Origin: Stenotrophomonas sepilia
Lineage (GTDB): Bacteria; Pseudomonadota; Gammaproteobacteria; Xanthomonadales; Xanthomonadaceae
Assembly (NCBI RefSeq): GCF_003244875.1
Contig: NZ_LXXZ01000028.1
Location: forward strand, 1 to 64,000
Reading direction: 5' to 3'
Length of the DNA: 64,000 bases
Of the stretch, positions 34,231 to 43,247 are shown one piece after another. The translations under genes and the position numbers were made by a program. The notes beneath the pieces were generated by a model. That model was given only the letters and a program-made list of their open reading frames with translations, was not told where the DNA came from and did no database searches. Each line of letters opens with the position of its first letter. Within the stretch, counting starts at the first letter, position 1.

Positions 34231-34905
34231 TCACCCGGCGTACGCCACCCAGCCCCTGAAGCTGAAGCCTGCATAGAACAGCTCCACGCGGTCGAAGCCG
34301 GCCTCCTGCAGCAGCGCCACTTCCTGTTCGGGCGCCAGCAGTGGCAGTCGCTCGGCAATGGCGTCGATCGCGCGCTGTGCATCGGCGTGGGCAACACCCG
34401 AGGCTTCGGCGAACGCGGCGTAGCGCTGCAACCAGCGCAGCTTGCCGTCCGGATCCTGCGGCACGCTGTGGTGGGCCACCACCAGCGGCGCGCCGGGCTG
34501 CAGGCGCCTGTGCAGCTCGCGCAGCGTGTGCAGGCGCTGCGCGGCATCGAGGAAGTGCAGGGTCAGCAGGCAGCTGGCACCATCGAAGCGCACGTCCGGG
34601 GCATCGTCGATGTAGCCTTCCAGCAGCTCAACGCGTGCGTTCAACGGGCCCAGTGTCTGCTCGGCCAGCGCGAGCATCGGCGCGGCCGGATCCACGCCCA
34701 GCAGCTGCCAGCCCGGTTGCGCCTCGGCAAAGGCCTTCAGCTCCAGCCCACCCCCGGCACCGAGTACCAGCACGCGGCCCTGCGCGGGAACGCGTTCGGC
34801 CAGCAGCAGGCGGCTCATCTGCTGCAGGGCGAGGAAACCGGGCACCTGGCGCAGCGGTGCTTCGGCATAGCGGGCCACCGCCTGCGGATCGGAGAACGTG
34901 GACAT
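34231..34905 (-). CDS. Class I SAM-dependent methyltransferase
   Basis: Predicted methyltransferase of 224 residues; the substrate is unknown. Motif I is VLVLGAGGGLELKAF (about 45-59), followed by the acidic end of strand 2 (LLGVDPAAPML) and CLLTLHFLDAA as motif IV. The ATG at 34905 follows CAGGAATCCGCGC. It ends 3 bases from the convergent smqnr gene, so no separate terminator fits between them. Confidence 0.88.
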   Translation of the reverse strand: MSTFSDPQAVARYAEAPLRQVPGFLALQQMSRLLLAERVPAQGRVLVLGAGGGLELKAFAEAQPGWQLLGVDPAAPMLALAEQTLGPLNARVELLEGYIDDAPDVRFDGASCLLTLHFLDAAQRLHTLRELHRRLQPGAPLVVAHHSVPQDPDGKLRWLQRYAAFAEASGVAHADAQRAIDAIAERLPLLAPEQEVALLQEAGFDRVELFYAGFSFRGWVAYAG

Positions 34906-34992
34906 GCGCGGATTCCTGCAGCAGGGGACATACCACCGTAGCGCGGCGCGCAAGAGGCATTGCGCGCCGCTGCCGCACAGGCAGGGCAGGAC

Positions 34993-35691
34993 TCAGGCCG
35001 CCGCGGCCTCAAGCACGTCTTCCAGCCGCACCTCGCCGAGGAAGCCACCGCTGCTGGTAGCCGGCCGCTGTGCTTCGACGGCGTGGGCGAACTGCACGCC
35101 GGCGTCGTCCTGCAGGCGCTCGAACAGCTGCTGCACCCTGGGGAACTCGCGGCGGTCGACCACCTGGTGGTAATCGTTCCAGCGGGCGATGCCGACGAAG
35201 TAGGCGTCGGCGAAGCTGCGCTGCTCGCCCAGCAGCCACGGGCCTGTGCTGAGCATCTGCTCCAGCGCCTGGTGGGCCTGGCGCACCTTGGTGGTGCCAT
35301 AGGCACGCAGCGCCTTGCCGTCATCGCCCTCGGCGTGTTCCAGCGCGTGCCAGAGCGGGGCGTAGGCACCGAAGAAGCTGGTGTTGAGATAGGCCAGCCG
35401 GTGGTTGAGGCGGTCGAAGCCGGAGGTGCCCTGTGCGAAGCCCAGCCCCTGCGCGACGCCCTGGGCGGCCAGGTGGTTGAGGATGGCCAGGCTCTCGCTG
35501 AGCAGTTCGCCCTGCGCGGTGCGCAGAGTGGGGGTTTCGCCCAGTGGATTGAGGCGGCGATAGTCTTCGCCCTGCACCTGGCCGGGCATGTCGATACGGC
35601 ACAGGTGATACGGCTGGCGCAGCCATTCCAGCGCAACGATGGAGCCGAACGAGCAGCCCGAGGGCACGCCGTAGAAGAGGACAGGGGTCAT
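34993..35691 (-). CDS. Glutathione S-transferase family protein
   Basis: A 232-residue GST-fold protein. The N-terminal thioredoxin-like domain has FYGVPSGCSFGSI with S and C at the glutathione-activating position, and G-E-T-P-T-L plus E-S-L-A-I-L for glutathione binding (about 50-70). The C-terminal helical domain contains S-F-A-D-A-Y-F. It resembles the GstA-like bacterial group. The LysR gene divergent from it (115 bases) is a likely regulator. Confidence 0.88.
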   Translation of the reverse strand: MTPVLFYGVPSGCSFGSIVALEWLRQPYHLCRIDMPGQVQGEDYRRLNPLGETPTLRTAQGELLSESLAILNHLAAQGVAQGLGFAQGTSGFDRLNHRLAYLNTSFFGAYAPLWHALEHAEGDDGKALRAYGTTKVRQAHQALEQMLSTGPWLLGEQRSFADAYFVGIARWNDYHQVVDRREFPRVQQLFERLQDDAGVQFAHAVEAQRPATSSGGFLGEVRLEDVLEAAAA

Positions 35692-35806
35692 GGCAGGTTT
35701 CCGGTTCAAGCCGCGATGCGGCGGGTGAGGAAAGCGTGCCTGCGTGGACATTGCCCCGGAAGCGGTTCGAATGGCATCCTGAAGTCCATACCTGTGGACG
35801 TTGCGC

Positions 35807-36736
35807 ATGCTCAACCTCAACGATCTGGCCCTGTTCGTGGCCGCAGTGGAGCAGGGCGGTTTTGCAGCAGGCGGACGCCATCTGGGCCTGCCGCGCTCGA
35901 CGTTGAGCAAGCGCGTGGCGCTGCTGGAAGAACACCTCGAGGTACGGCTGCTGCAACGCAGTTCGCGGCGCTTCGCGCTGACCGAAGTCGGCCAGGCGTT
36001 CTTTGATCGCGCACGCGCGGCGTTGTCCGAGGTGGAGTCCGCCGAGGCCATCGTCCGTGACCGCCAGGCCGAACCGAGTGGCACCGTGCGCATCAGCGCT
36101 TCGATTCCGGTGGTGCAGGGCGAGCTCGCCGTGTGCCTGCCCCCGTTGGCCCGCCGCTATCCGCGGCTGCGCATCGAAGTTGAAGTGAGTGATCGTTTCG
36201 TCGACCTGGCGCAGGAAGGCATCGACATTGCCTTGCGCAGCCACTTCGGTCCGCTGCCGGATTCCGGTCTGGTGCAGCGCTCGCTGAGTAGAGAACGCAT
36301 CGTGCTGGTGGCGTCGCCTGGCTATCTGGCAGGCGCGCCAGCAGTGGATACGCCCGAGCAGCTAAGCGCGCATGCCGGCCTGCTGACGGCGCGCCACGCA
36401 ACGCGCTGGACACTGCACGGCACCGACGCCCGCACCGTGCAGGTGGAACCGCAGGTGGCGCTGGTCGGCAATGAGTCGCAGCTTCTGGTCGCGGCGGCCG
36501 AAGCGGGCCTTGGCATCACGGTGTTGCCGCACAGCCTGTGTGCCGCAGCGATTGCGGCCGGCCGCCTGCAGCAGGTCCTGCCGGCGTGGCATGCCGGCGA
36601 AGTGACCACCAGCGTGCTGCTGCCGCATCGTCGTGGACAGTTGCCGGGCGTGCGCGCGGTGGTGGATGCGCTGGTCGCGCATTACCAGCTCAACGCAGCG
36701 CCAGCGCCCAGGGAGAAAGGCGACGGAGGGGATTAA
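35807..36736 (+). CDS. LysR family regulator
   Basis: Regulator of 309 residues from the ATG at 35807. The N-terminal helix-turn-helix is FVAAVEQGGFAAGGRHLGLP with SRRFALTEVG as wing, and the LysR substrate-binding domain follows from about residue 90. It is divergent from the glutathione transferase gene and probably controls it. Its last codons (for GDGGD) lie inside the left arm of the 20-base inverted repeat that ends the gene. Confidence 0.9.
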   Translation: MLNLNDLALFVAAVEQGGFAAGGRHLGLPRSTLSKRVALLEEHLEVRLLQRSSRRFALTEVGQAFFDRARAALSEVESAEAIVRDRQAEPSGTVRISASIPVVQGELAVCLPPLARRYPRLRIEVEVSDRFVDLAQEGIDIALRSHFGPLPDSGLVQRSLSRERIVLVASPGYLAGAPAVDTPEQLSAHAGLLTARHATRWTLHGTDARTVQVEPQVALVGNESQLLVAAAEAGLGITVLPHSLCAAAIAAGRLQQVLPAWHAGEVTTSVLLPHRRGQLPGVRAVVDALVAHYQLNAAPAPREKGDGGD

Positions 36737-36791
36737 GTCGTTTCGGGCACAGTAGGGCCGATTACGACTTAATCCCCTCCGTCCCCTTTTT
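36722..36791 (+). terminator. Large inverted-repeat terminator, recurrent element
   Basis: Perfect 20-base arms: left 36722-36741 and right 36764-36783, the latter reading ACGACTTAATCCCCTCCGTC, with a 22-base loop, followed by CCCCTTTTT. The left arm includes the end of the LysR gene. A 28-base stretch from 36764 recurs with one change at 45183-45210. It faces the convergent LysR gene at 36790. Confidence 0.85.
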
Positions 36792-37686
36792 ATGAGGCGT
36801 TCTGGAACAGGTTCGCGACGGCATAGTCGATGAACACCCGCAGGCGTGCACTGGGATGGCGCCCACCGGGCCATAGCAGCGAGAACTGGCCCTGGCGCGT
36901 AGGTAGTGTGGGCAACACCTGTTGCAGGCGGCCGTCGGCCAGCGCGTCGGCGGCGAGGAAGTCGGGCATCCAGGCCAGGCCCATGCAACCGATCGCAGCG
37001 GCCAGCACGGCTTCCATGTTGTTGCAGGTCATCGCCGTGGAAAGGCGCGCCCCGGCGTCGCCTTCGATGCCCGGCAGCTGCCACGGATGCAGTTTTCCGG
37101 TGGTGGGGTAACGGAAGCGCAGCGCGGTGTGCAGGCGCAGGTCGCCTACATCGCCGGGAATGCCGTGCGCCTTCAGATACCCCGGTGCCGCACAGAGGAT
37201 GAAACGAAAGTCGCCCAGTCGCCGTGCGGTCAGGCTGGAATCGGCCAGCTCGCCGCTGCGTATCACCGCGTCCAGCCCTTCGCTGACCACATCGACGATG
37301 CGGTCATTGAACTCCAGTTCCAATTGCACCTGCGGATAGCGTTGCTGGAAGCCGGGCAACACCGGCAGCAGGAAGCGGTAGCCGATGGTGGGCAGGCCGA
37401 TGCGCAGCAGCCCACTTGGAGCGTGCTGTCGTTGCGCCAGGTCCGCCTGCGCTTCGGAAAGTTCATCCAGTGCGCGGCGGCAGCGCTGCAGCAGCAGTTC
37501 GCCTTCGTCGGTGAGGTGCACGCGGCGGGTGGTGCGCTGGAACAAACGGGTGCCCAGGTTCTGTTCAAGGCGGGCGATGCGCTTGCCTACCGCCGAGGCG
37601 GACAGGCCGAGTACGCGGGCGGCGCCGACGATGCTGCCCGCCTCTGCGGTTCGGACGAAGGCGAGCAGAGCAGAGATGGAGTCCAT
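36790..37686 (-). CDS. LysR family regulator, probably of the adjacent MFS gene
   Basis: Regulator of 298 residues. The helix-turn-helix is AGSIVGAARVLGLSASAVGK with wing RRVHLTDEGE, then the effector domain (GLLRIGLPTIGYRFLLPVL). ATG 37686 gives the usual short LysR start MDSISALLAFVRTAE; ATG 37695 is possible. It is divergent from the MFS exporter at 37794 with 107 bases between, the standard arrangement of a LysR gene and its target. Confidence 0.9.
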   Translation of the reverse strand: MDSISALLAFVRTAEAGSIVGAARVLGLSASAVGKRIARLEQNLGTRLFQRTTRRVHLTDEGELLLQRCRRALDELSEAQADLAQRQHAPSGLLRIGLPTIGYRFLLPVLPGFQQRYPQVQLELEFNDRIVDVVSEGLDAVIRSGELADSSLTARRLGDFRFILCAAPGYLKAHGIPGDVGDLRLHTALRFRYPTTGKLHPWQLPGIEGDAGARLSTAMTCNNMEAVLAAAIGCMGLAWMPDFLAADALADGRLQQVLPTLPTRQGQFSLLWPGGRHPSARLRVFIDYAVANLFQNAS

Positions 37687-37793
37687 GACCGACATGATTG
37701 CGGAACATATGGCCGCAATCAACGTCCATAGAGCCTGTTTTTCAGGAATAACGGCCCGCTCATCATCAATGCCCCTGATGGAAGGAGGCCCGC

Positions 37794-39311
37794 ATGGCCC
37801 CGGATTCGACGTTCCCTGTACCTGCCCAGACGCCGCAACGCTGGACGCTGCTTGCGGTTTGCCTGGCCGCGCTGGCGCTGCCGTTGTCCTTCACCGCCGG
37901 TGCCGTCGCGGTGCCGGTGCTGGCCCGCTCCGCAGTGGCATCGCCCACTGCGCTGGCCTGGGTGACCAACGCCTTCATGCTCACCTTCGGCAGCCTGCTG
38001 CTCGCTGCCGGTGGCCTGGCTGATCGCCATGGCCGACGGCGGATGTTCCTGCTGGGCACGGCCGGCTTCACCGTCGCGACGGCCGCTGTATGCCTGGCGC
38101 CTACGCTGCTGTGGCTGGATCTTGCGCGCGGCCTGCAGGGCGTGGCCGCCGCCGCAGCGCTGGCCTCGGGCACCGCTGCGCTGGCGCAGGGCTGGCAGGG
38201 ACCGAGGCGTGCCCGTGTCTTCGCCCTGCTGGGCACGACATTCGGTGCGGGCTTGGCGCTGGGGCCGCTGCTCGCGGGCCTGCTGCTGCAGGCGCTGGGC
38301 TGGCGCAGCGTGTTCGCTGCGGGCGGTGTGCTGACGTTGGCGGCGTTCGCCCTGGCCGCGCGCGCGTTGCCCGAAAGCCGGGGCGAGCGCGGACGGCTGG
38401 ACATCGCCGGCATGCTGGGCTTCAGCCTGATGCTGGCGGCATTGACCCTGGCCCTGCTGTGGCTGGGAGAGTACGGCCTGCACGCCGGTCGCGTGCAGCT
38501 GGCGCTGTTGGCGACGCTGCTGTTGGGCGGCGCGTTCGTCTGTACCGAACGGCTGCATCCTTCCCCGTTGCTGGACCTCTCACTGTTCTGGCAACCGGCG
38601 TTTCTCGGCGTCCAGCTGCTGCCGGTGGCGACCTGCCTGGGCTACGTGGTGCTGCTGGTCGTGTTGCCTCTGCAACTGCTGGGCGTGCATGGCCAGAGCA
38701 CGACGCTGGTGGGACTGCAGATGCTGGCGCTGTCCGCGCCGATGCTGATGCTGCCGATGCTGGCCGCGCGTTGGGCGGAGCGCGTTGGAAGCGCACGGCT
38801 GTGCACGCTGGGGCTGCTGGTGTGCGCCTCTGGCCTGTACCTGCTGTCGCGCCATGCGACGCATCCGTCGCCCTCGCAGTGGGTGCCGTTGCTGATGTGG
38901 GTCGGTGCAGGCACGGCCTTGCCGTGGGGGCTGATGGATGGGCTGTCGGTGAGCGTGGTGCCTGTACAGCGTGCGGGCATGGCCGCCGGCATCTTCGGAA
39001 CCGTGCGGGTAGCAGGCGAAGGTATCGCCCTGGCCGCAGTGACGGCGCTGCTGGCGATGGTGGTCGACCAGCAGCTGCATGGGGCATCGCCCGCGTCGTT
39101 GGCGCGTGCCGGTGCCTATCTGGCGAGCGGGTCCCGCGACCAGGCGGCGGCACTGCTGCCGGCGATGAGCGCTGAGCAGCTGCAGCAGGTCAGCGCCAAG
39201 GCGCTGGCAACACTGCTGCGTGTACTGGCGCTGCTGACGGCTGTGTGTGCTGTGTTGTTGCACCTGTTGCTGCGGAAACGCAAAGGCATGTTGGCCGAGC
39301 ATACGGCGTAG
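37794..39311 (+). CDS. MFS drug transporter, DHA2 (14-span) family
   Basis: A 505-residue proton-driven exporter with about 14 hydrophobic segments. Motif A is G-G-L-A-D-R-H-G-R-R-R-M (about 73-84), and the antiporter motif C lies in LGTTFGAGLALGPLLAG. Substrates are probably disinfectants or drugs, as for the EmrB/SmvA group; this is not determined. The start ATG follows GGAAGGAGGCCCGC, a strong ribosome site. It is divergent from its probable LysR regulator. Confidence 0.9.
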   Translation: MAPDSTFPVPAQTPQRWTLLAVCLAALALPLSFTAGAVAVPVLARSAVASPTALAWVTNAFMLTFGSLLLAAGGLADRHGRRRMFLLGTAGFTVATAAVCLAPTLLWLDLARGLQGVAAAAALASGTAALAQGWQGPRRARVFALLGTTFGAGLALGPLLAGLLLQALGWRSVFAAGGVLTLAAFALAARALPESRGERGRLDIAGMLGFSLMLAALTLALLWLGEYGLHAGRVQLALLATLLLGGAFVCTERLHPSPLLDLSLFWQPAFLGVQLLPVATCLGYVVLLVVLPLQLLGVHGQSTTLVGLQMLALSAPMLMLPMLAARWAERVGSARLCTLGLLVCASGLYLLSRHATHPSPSQWVPLLMWVGAGTALPWGLMDGLSVSVVPVQRAGMAAGIFGTVRVAGEGIALAAVTALLAMVVDQQLHGASPASLARAGAYLASGSRDQAAALLPAMSAEQLQQVSAKALATLLRVLALLTAVCAVLLHLLLRKRKGMLAEHTA

Positions 39312-39419
39312 CAGGCTCATCGCCCCCTCCGCCGTCATCCCGTTGTCGTCTTCCGCTCACACCGCCCATGCCCACCCAGGTCTAATGTCGATCGTCCCCG
39401 TCCCCCACGGAGACCCGCC

Positions 39420-39593
39420 ATGTGGCTGCTCGACCATCTCTGGCCCAGCCGTCGACCGCTTCCTCCCCCAGTCGCGGATGCGCCGCAGGCGCCGCCACGC
39501 CGGCCTTGGCTGAAACGACCCGCGCGGGCGGGGCGCAGCGGCATGGCGCCCTGGCAGAAGATCGCCACGCCGCCGCGGCGCACGCGCCACTAG
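39420..39593 (+). CDS. Small basic protein, hypothetical
   Basis: A 57-residue reading frame from ATG 39420 (after CACGGAGACCCGCC) to TAG 39593. It is rich in Pro, Arg and Trp (MWLLDHLWPSRRPLPPP, later RRPWLKRPARAGRSG and PPRRTRH). The composition resembles small Xanthomonadaceae basic proteins or antimicrobial-like peptides. It overlaps the end of the convergent GFA gene by 4 bases. Proof of expression is lacking. Confidence 0.4.
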   Translation: MWLLDHLWPSRRPLPPPVADAPQAPPRRPWLKRPARAGRSGMAPWQKIATPPRRTRH

Positions 39594-39994
39594 TCGCTGC
39601 GGTCTGACGGGTGATTGATCCCGTCGCTGACCGGAATGACCCCCAGCGCGAACGGGTCGATGCCTTCCAGGCAGGCCACGTTGTAGCCGTACTCGTCCGG
39701 GTTGGAGCGGCGCCGGTGATGGGTGTAGATGCCGCACACGCCGCAGAAGTAGTGCTCCGCCACATGGGTGTTGAACTGGTACTTCTGCAGGTGATGCTGC
39801 CCGCGCACCACCTGCAGGCCCTGACGGGGGACGCTGGCGGCGATGGCGCCACGGCGGCGGCACATCGAGCAGTCGCAGCGGCGGGGATCGACGATCCCGT
39901 CCGGCAGGTCCAGCAGCAGCTCGACCGTGCCGCAGTGACAGGTTGCGCGGTGCCGGGGTTGGACCGGAACGCCGGCCACGGAAGTGATGCCCAT
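39590..39994 (-). CDS. GFA (glutathione-dependent formaldehyde-activating) family zinc protein
   Basis: A 134-residue zinc protein of the GFA/CENP-V fold. Cysteines are at C19, C21 (TCHCGTVEL), C40, C42, C45 (CDCSMCRRRG), C84 and C87 (YFCGVCGIY), the seven-cysteine pattern for structural and labile zinc. Formaldehyde activation is not proven for most members. ATG 39994 follows AGGAGCAACG, which decides the start over the upstream ATG at 40015. Confidence 0.88.
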   Translation of the reverse strand: MGITSVAGVPVQPRHRATCHCGTVELLLDLPDGIVDPRRCDCSMCRRRGAIAASVPRQGLQVVRGQHHLQKYQFNTHVAEHYFCGVCGIYTHHRRRSNPDEYGYNVACLEGIDPFALGVIPVSDGINHPSDRSD

Positions 39995-40098
39995 CGTTGC
40001 TCCTGTGTGATTCATCTGGCCGCGGGGCCGCCGCAGACGGTGCGCCGGCGTGCCTGAACGGGCCGTAGATGCCACGGTGAACCCGCTTGTGGCTAACT

Positions 40099-41139
40099 AT
40101 GCGGCTTCGGGACCGCGACAGGATGCCAGTGAGAGCCGCAGGACGTTGGATGACAGGAAGTGCCATGGCGCTGGCAGCGTTGTGGGTGACCGGGCTGCTG
40201 GCTTACCAGATGCCCGGGCCGGGCTGGCTGGCGAACGGTATTGCCGTGCTGTGGCTGCTGGCTGCGCTGTGGGCCTCGTGGCGGGTCGCGCGTGGCCGCA
40301 GCAGCCGTCGCCTGGGCCTGGCGTTCGGCGCTTCGCTGGCGCTGGCTGGCCTCTGGTGGCTGCTGCTGACCCCGCGCCAGGACCGCGTATGGGCCGACGA
40401 CGTGGCCCAGCGCCTGCATGTGGTGTCCTTCGACGGGCGCCACGTGGTGTTCGACAGCGTGCGTGATTTCACCTGGCGCAGCGAAACCGACTACGACGCG
40501 CACTGGGTGCGCCGCGCGTACGATCTTGACCAGCTGCGCTCGGCCGACCTGGTGCTGTCGTACTGGATGGGCCCGGCGATCGCCCACACCCTCATCTCGT
40601 TTGGCTTCGAGGATGGGCGCCAAGTGGTGTTCTCGCTGGAGATCCGCAAGGAGCGCGGCGAATCGTTCTCGGCACTGGGCGGCTTCTTCCGCAGGTTCGA
40701 GATGACCCTGGTGGCCGCGGAGGAAACCGACATCATCCGCACCCGCACCAATGCGCGCGGTGAGGACGTCTACCTGTACCGCCTGCATGGCATGGACCGC
40801 GCGCAGTTGAAGGAGCTGTTTGCCGCGTACATCGCACAGGCACGCGAACTGGATGCCAAGCCGGGCTTCTACAACACGCTCACCAGCAACTGCACCACCA
40901 TCGTCTTCGACCTGGCCCGCCATATCGCGCCGCGCCTGCCGCTGGACTACCGCCTGCTGCTGTCCGGGTACCTGGCCGAGTACGCACAGGAAGTGGGTGC
41001 GTTGACCCCGGGTGTGCCGTACGCCGAGCTGCACGACAAGGGCCGCATCACCCAGCGTGCGTTGGACCTGGGCAGCGGCAAACACTTCTCCACCGTGATC
41101 CGCCAGGGCGTGCCTGGCACCGAGCAGGACCCGCAGTAA
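40099..41139 (+). CDS. DUF4105 membrane protein
   Basis: A 346-residue inner membrane protein. Hydrophobic segments lie at about 22-38, 45-60 and 72-90, then a periplasmic DUF4105 domain with H163 (AIAHTLISFGFEDG) before C255 (TLTSNCTTIVFDLA). The His-then-Cys order again fits a permuted papain-like fold, so a peptidase, amidase or acyltransferase activity is possible. The start is uncertain (TTG 40087, ATG 40099, 40123 or 40150). The stop codon overlaps the ATG of the hydrolase gene by one base. Confidence 0.8.
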   Translation: MRLRDRDRMPVRAAGRWMTGSAMALAALWVTGLLAYQMPGPGWLANGIAVLWLLAALWASWRVARGRSSRRLGLAFGASLALAGLWWLLLTPRQDRVWADDVAQRLHVVSFDGRHVVFDSVRDFTWRSETDYDAHWVRRAYDLDQLRSADLVLSYWMGPAIAHTLISFGFEDGRQVVFSLEIRKERGESFSALGGFFRRFEMTLVAAEETDIIRTRTNARGEDVYLYRLHGMDRAQLKELFAAYIAQARELDAKPGFYNTLTSNCTTIVFDLARHIAPRLPLDYRLLLSGYLAEYAQEVGALTPGVPYAELHDKGRITQRALDLGSGKHFSTVIRQGVPGTEQDPQ

Positions 41140-43160
41140 TGACTCGACTCCTCCTGATCCGCTGGCAGCGTGCGCTGCCGGTGTTGTTCGCCGCCTTCCT
41201 GCTGCTGGGCAGCAGCGGTTGCGCGATGGTCACCGTCAAGCAGGTCAAATCCAGCGATTCGCTGGTCAACAAGCGTGCCGACGTGCTCAATACCGGCAAG
41301 CTCAGCCCCGCCGCGCGCGAGACGCTCAGCGCGGCAGGCCTGGACGAATCGCAGTGCGAGAAGGACTTCCTGGTCTGCCGCAGCACGCTGCTGATGACCG
41401 ACGATCTCAATGTCGAGCAGCGGCTGTCGGCGCTGTCCGAACTGTGGGTGAAGGCCGCGCTGGCGCTGACGCCGAAGAAGACCGCAGCCGGTGATCCGCC
41501 GATGAGCGACGCAGCGCTGGACGCCTGGCTGGAAGCCGCGCGCTACGCCTATGCCTACCTGTTCTACAGCGGCCGATCGCCGTCCGACCGTGCCTTCGAG
41601 GACCGGCAGACACAGGTGCGCGACTACTACAACTACGCCGCCGAGAAGGCAGCGGTGGTGCTGTTCGTCCGCGCGCGCGCCGCTGCGTTGGCTGGCGAGG
41701 ACTACACGAAGCCGATCGCGGTTGGCAGCTGGTCGCTGGCCTCCAACTACCAGCAGCTGAACCTGAAGAGCATTCCCGCACAGCTGGTGCCGGCCGGCAC
41801 GGTCAGCTTCGTCGGGCTGCGCAGTACTTATCGCCGTGATGGCTTCGGTGCCGAGCTGGTGATGGTGATGGACCCGCCGAAGCTGGTCGCACCGGTGATC
41901 GCGCCTGAGGGCCCGAAGGCCGAGACACCGCAGGATGACGAAGAGGGCGCACGCCGTGGCCGTCGCCACCGGCATGACGATTCGGTGCCCGAGTTCAGCG
42001 AGATGTCCTCGATCAACGTCACCGCGTTGCTGCGTTTCGAAGGCAGCAGCCTGGACGATGTGATGCGGACGCGCCGGGTTGAACTGGATGCCTATTCGCC
42101 GGAAGCCACCGAGCGCATCACCCTGCACGGCGAGCAGGTGCCGCTGGCCGGCAATTTCACCGCAGCCTACGGCCTGTGGCTTGCCCAGAGCGGCTTCGCC
42201 CGGCAGTCACTGCGCACCCTGTTCGGCATGAGCGAGGGCATCGGCGAGCCACACATCTACCTGATGCAACCGTGGGACCCGAACCGCCGCATCATCTTCA
42301 TGCTGCACGGCCTGGCCAGCAGCCCGGAAGCCTGGGTGAACCTGGCCAACGAGATCATGGGCGACCCCGAGCTGCGCCAGCAGTTCCAGGTGTGGCAGGT
42401 CTATTACCCGACCAACGCACCGATCGCGCTGAACCGCTACGAGATCGCCAACGCGTTCAACGACACGCTGAAGCACTTCGATCCCAATGGCAGCACTCGT
42501 GCATCGAAGGATATGGTCTACATCGGCCACAGCATGGGCGGCGTGCTCGCGCGGCTGCTGGTGAGCGATTCCGGTGACGTGCTGTGGAACGACCTGCTGG
42601 CCAACTATGACCTGAAGGGCGAGCGTCTGAAGCGCGTGCAGAACAAGCTGGGGCCGTTGCTGCATTTCAAGGCACAGCCGAACGTGGAGCGTGCGATCTT
42701 CATCGCCGCTCCCCACCAGGGCACGGACATCGCCGGCAACAAGGTCGGGCGCCTGCTGGGCCGGCTGGTGCGCCTGCCGCTGACCATTCTCGGCAAGTTC
42801 GAGGACGTGTTCATGGCGCTGGCGCAGGCCGAGCAGCAGGTCGATGGCACGGCCAAGCCGAAGATTCCCAACAGCATCGACAACCTCAAGGCCAGCGATC
42901 CGTTCGTCAAGGCCGCAGCGCAGCTGCCGATCGAAGCGGGACTGAAGTACCACTCGATCATCGCCCAGCGCAAGCCGGAGCTGCCGGTGGACAAGTCCGA
43001 TGACGGACTGGTGCCGTACTGGAGTGCGCACCTGCCGGGTGCACAGTCGGAGAAGGTGATCATTTCCGGCCACAGCGTGCAGGAGACCCCGCAAGCGGTG
43101 CTGGAAGTGCGGCGCATCCTGCACCGGGATATCGATGACGTGGGGACGGGGACCCGGTAG
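41139..43160 (+). CDS. Alpha/beta hydrolase lipoprotein
   Basis: A 673-residue lipoprotein (lipobox LGSSGC, C28) with a long N-terminal domain of unknown role and a C-terminal alpha/beta hydrolase: oxyanion strand IIFMLHGLASS around H390 and nucleophile S465 in YIGHSMGGVLARLL, lipase/PGAP1 style. A catalytic histidine is likely in GHSVQETPQAVLE near the end. Coupling to the DUF4105 gene by a one-base overlap suggests joint action in the envelope. A charged stretch, EEGARRGRRHRHDD, lies at 268-281. The TAG stop is part of a REP unit. Confidence 0.85.
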   Translation: MTRLLLIRWQRALPVLFAAFLLLGSSGCAMVTVKQVKSSDSLVNKRADVLNTGKLSPAARETLSAAGLDESQCEKDFLVCRSTLLMTDDLNVEQRLSALSELWVKAALALTPKKTAAGDPPMSDAALDAWLEAARYAYAYLFYSGRSPSDRAFEDRQTQVRDYYNYAAEKAAVVLFVRARAAALAGEDYTKPIAVGSWSLASNYQQLNLKSIPAQLVPAGTVSFVGLRSTYRRDGFGAELVMVMDPPKLVAPVIAPEGPKAETPQDDEEGARRGRRHRHDDSVPEFSEMSSINVTALLRFEGSSLDDVMRTRRVELDAYSPEATERITLHGEQVPLAGNFTAAYGLWLAQSGFARQSLRTLFGMSEGIGEPHIYLMQPWDPNRRIIFMLHGLASSPEAWVNLANEIMGDPELRQQFQVWQVYYPTNAPIALNRYEIANAFNDTLKHFDPNGSTRASKDMVYIGHSMGGVLARLLVSDSGDVLWNDLLANYDLKGERLKRVQNKLGPLLHFKAQPNVERAIFIAAPHQGTDIAGNKVGRLLGRLVRLPLTILGKFEDVFMALAQAEQQVDGTAKPKIPNSIDNLKASDPFVKAAAQLPIEAGLKYHSIIAQRKPELPVDKSDDGLVPYWSAHLPGAQSEKVIISGHSVQETPQAVLEVRRILHRDIDDVGTGTR

Positions 43161-43232
43161 TGCCGGCCGCTGGCCGGCACTCTCCGCGCACGCGGGAATC
43201 CCGTGATGGTGCCGGCCAGCGGCCGACACTGC
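43157..43232. repeat. Facing REP pair between convergent genes
   Basis: Plus unit 43157-43180 (GTAGTGCCGGCCGCTGG head) holds the hydrolase stop codon TAG. Minus unit 43209-43232 has the same stem with a GCAG head. The pair lies between the convergent hydrolase and MFS genes and can fold into a cruciform or act as terminator. Confidence 0.85.
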
Positions 43233-43247
43233 CGAAACCGGGCGACG

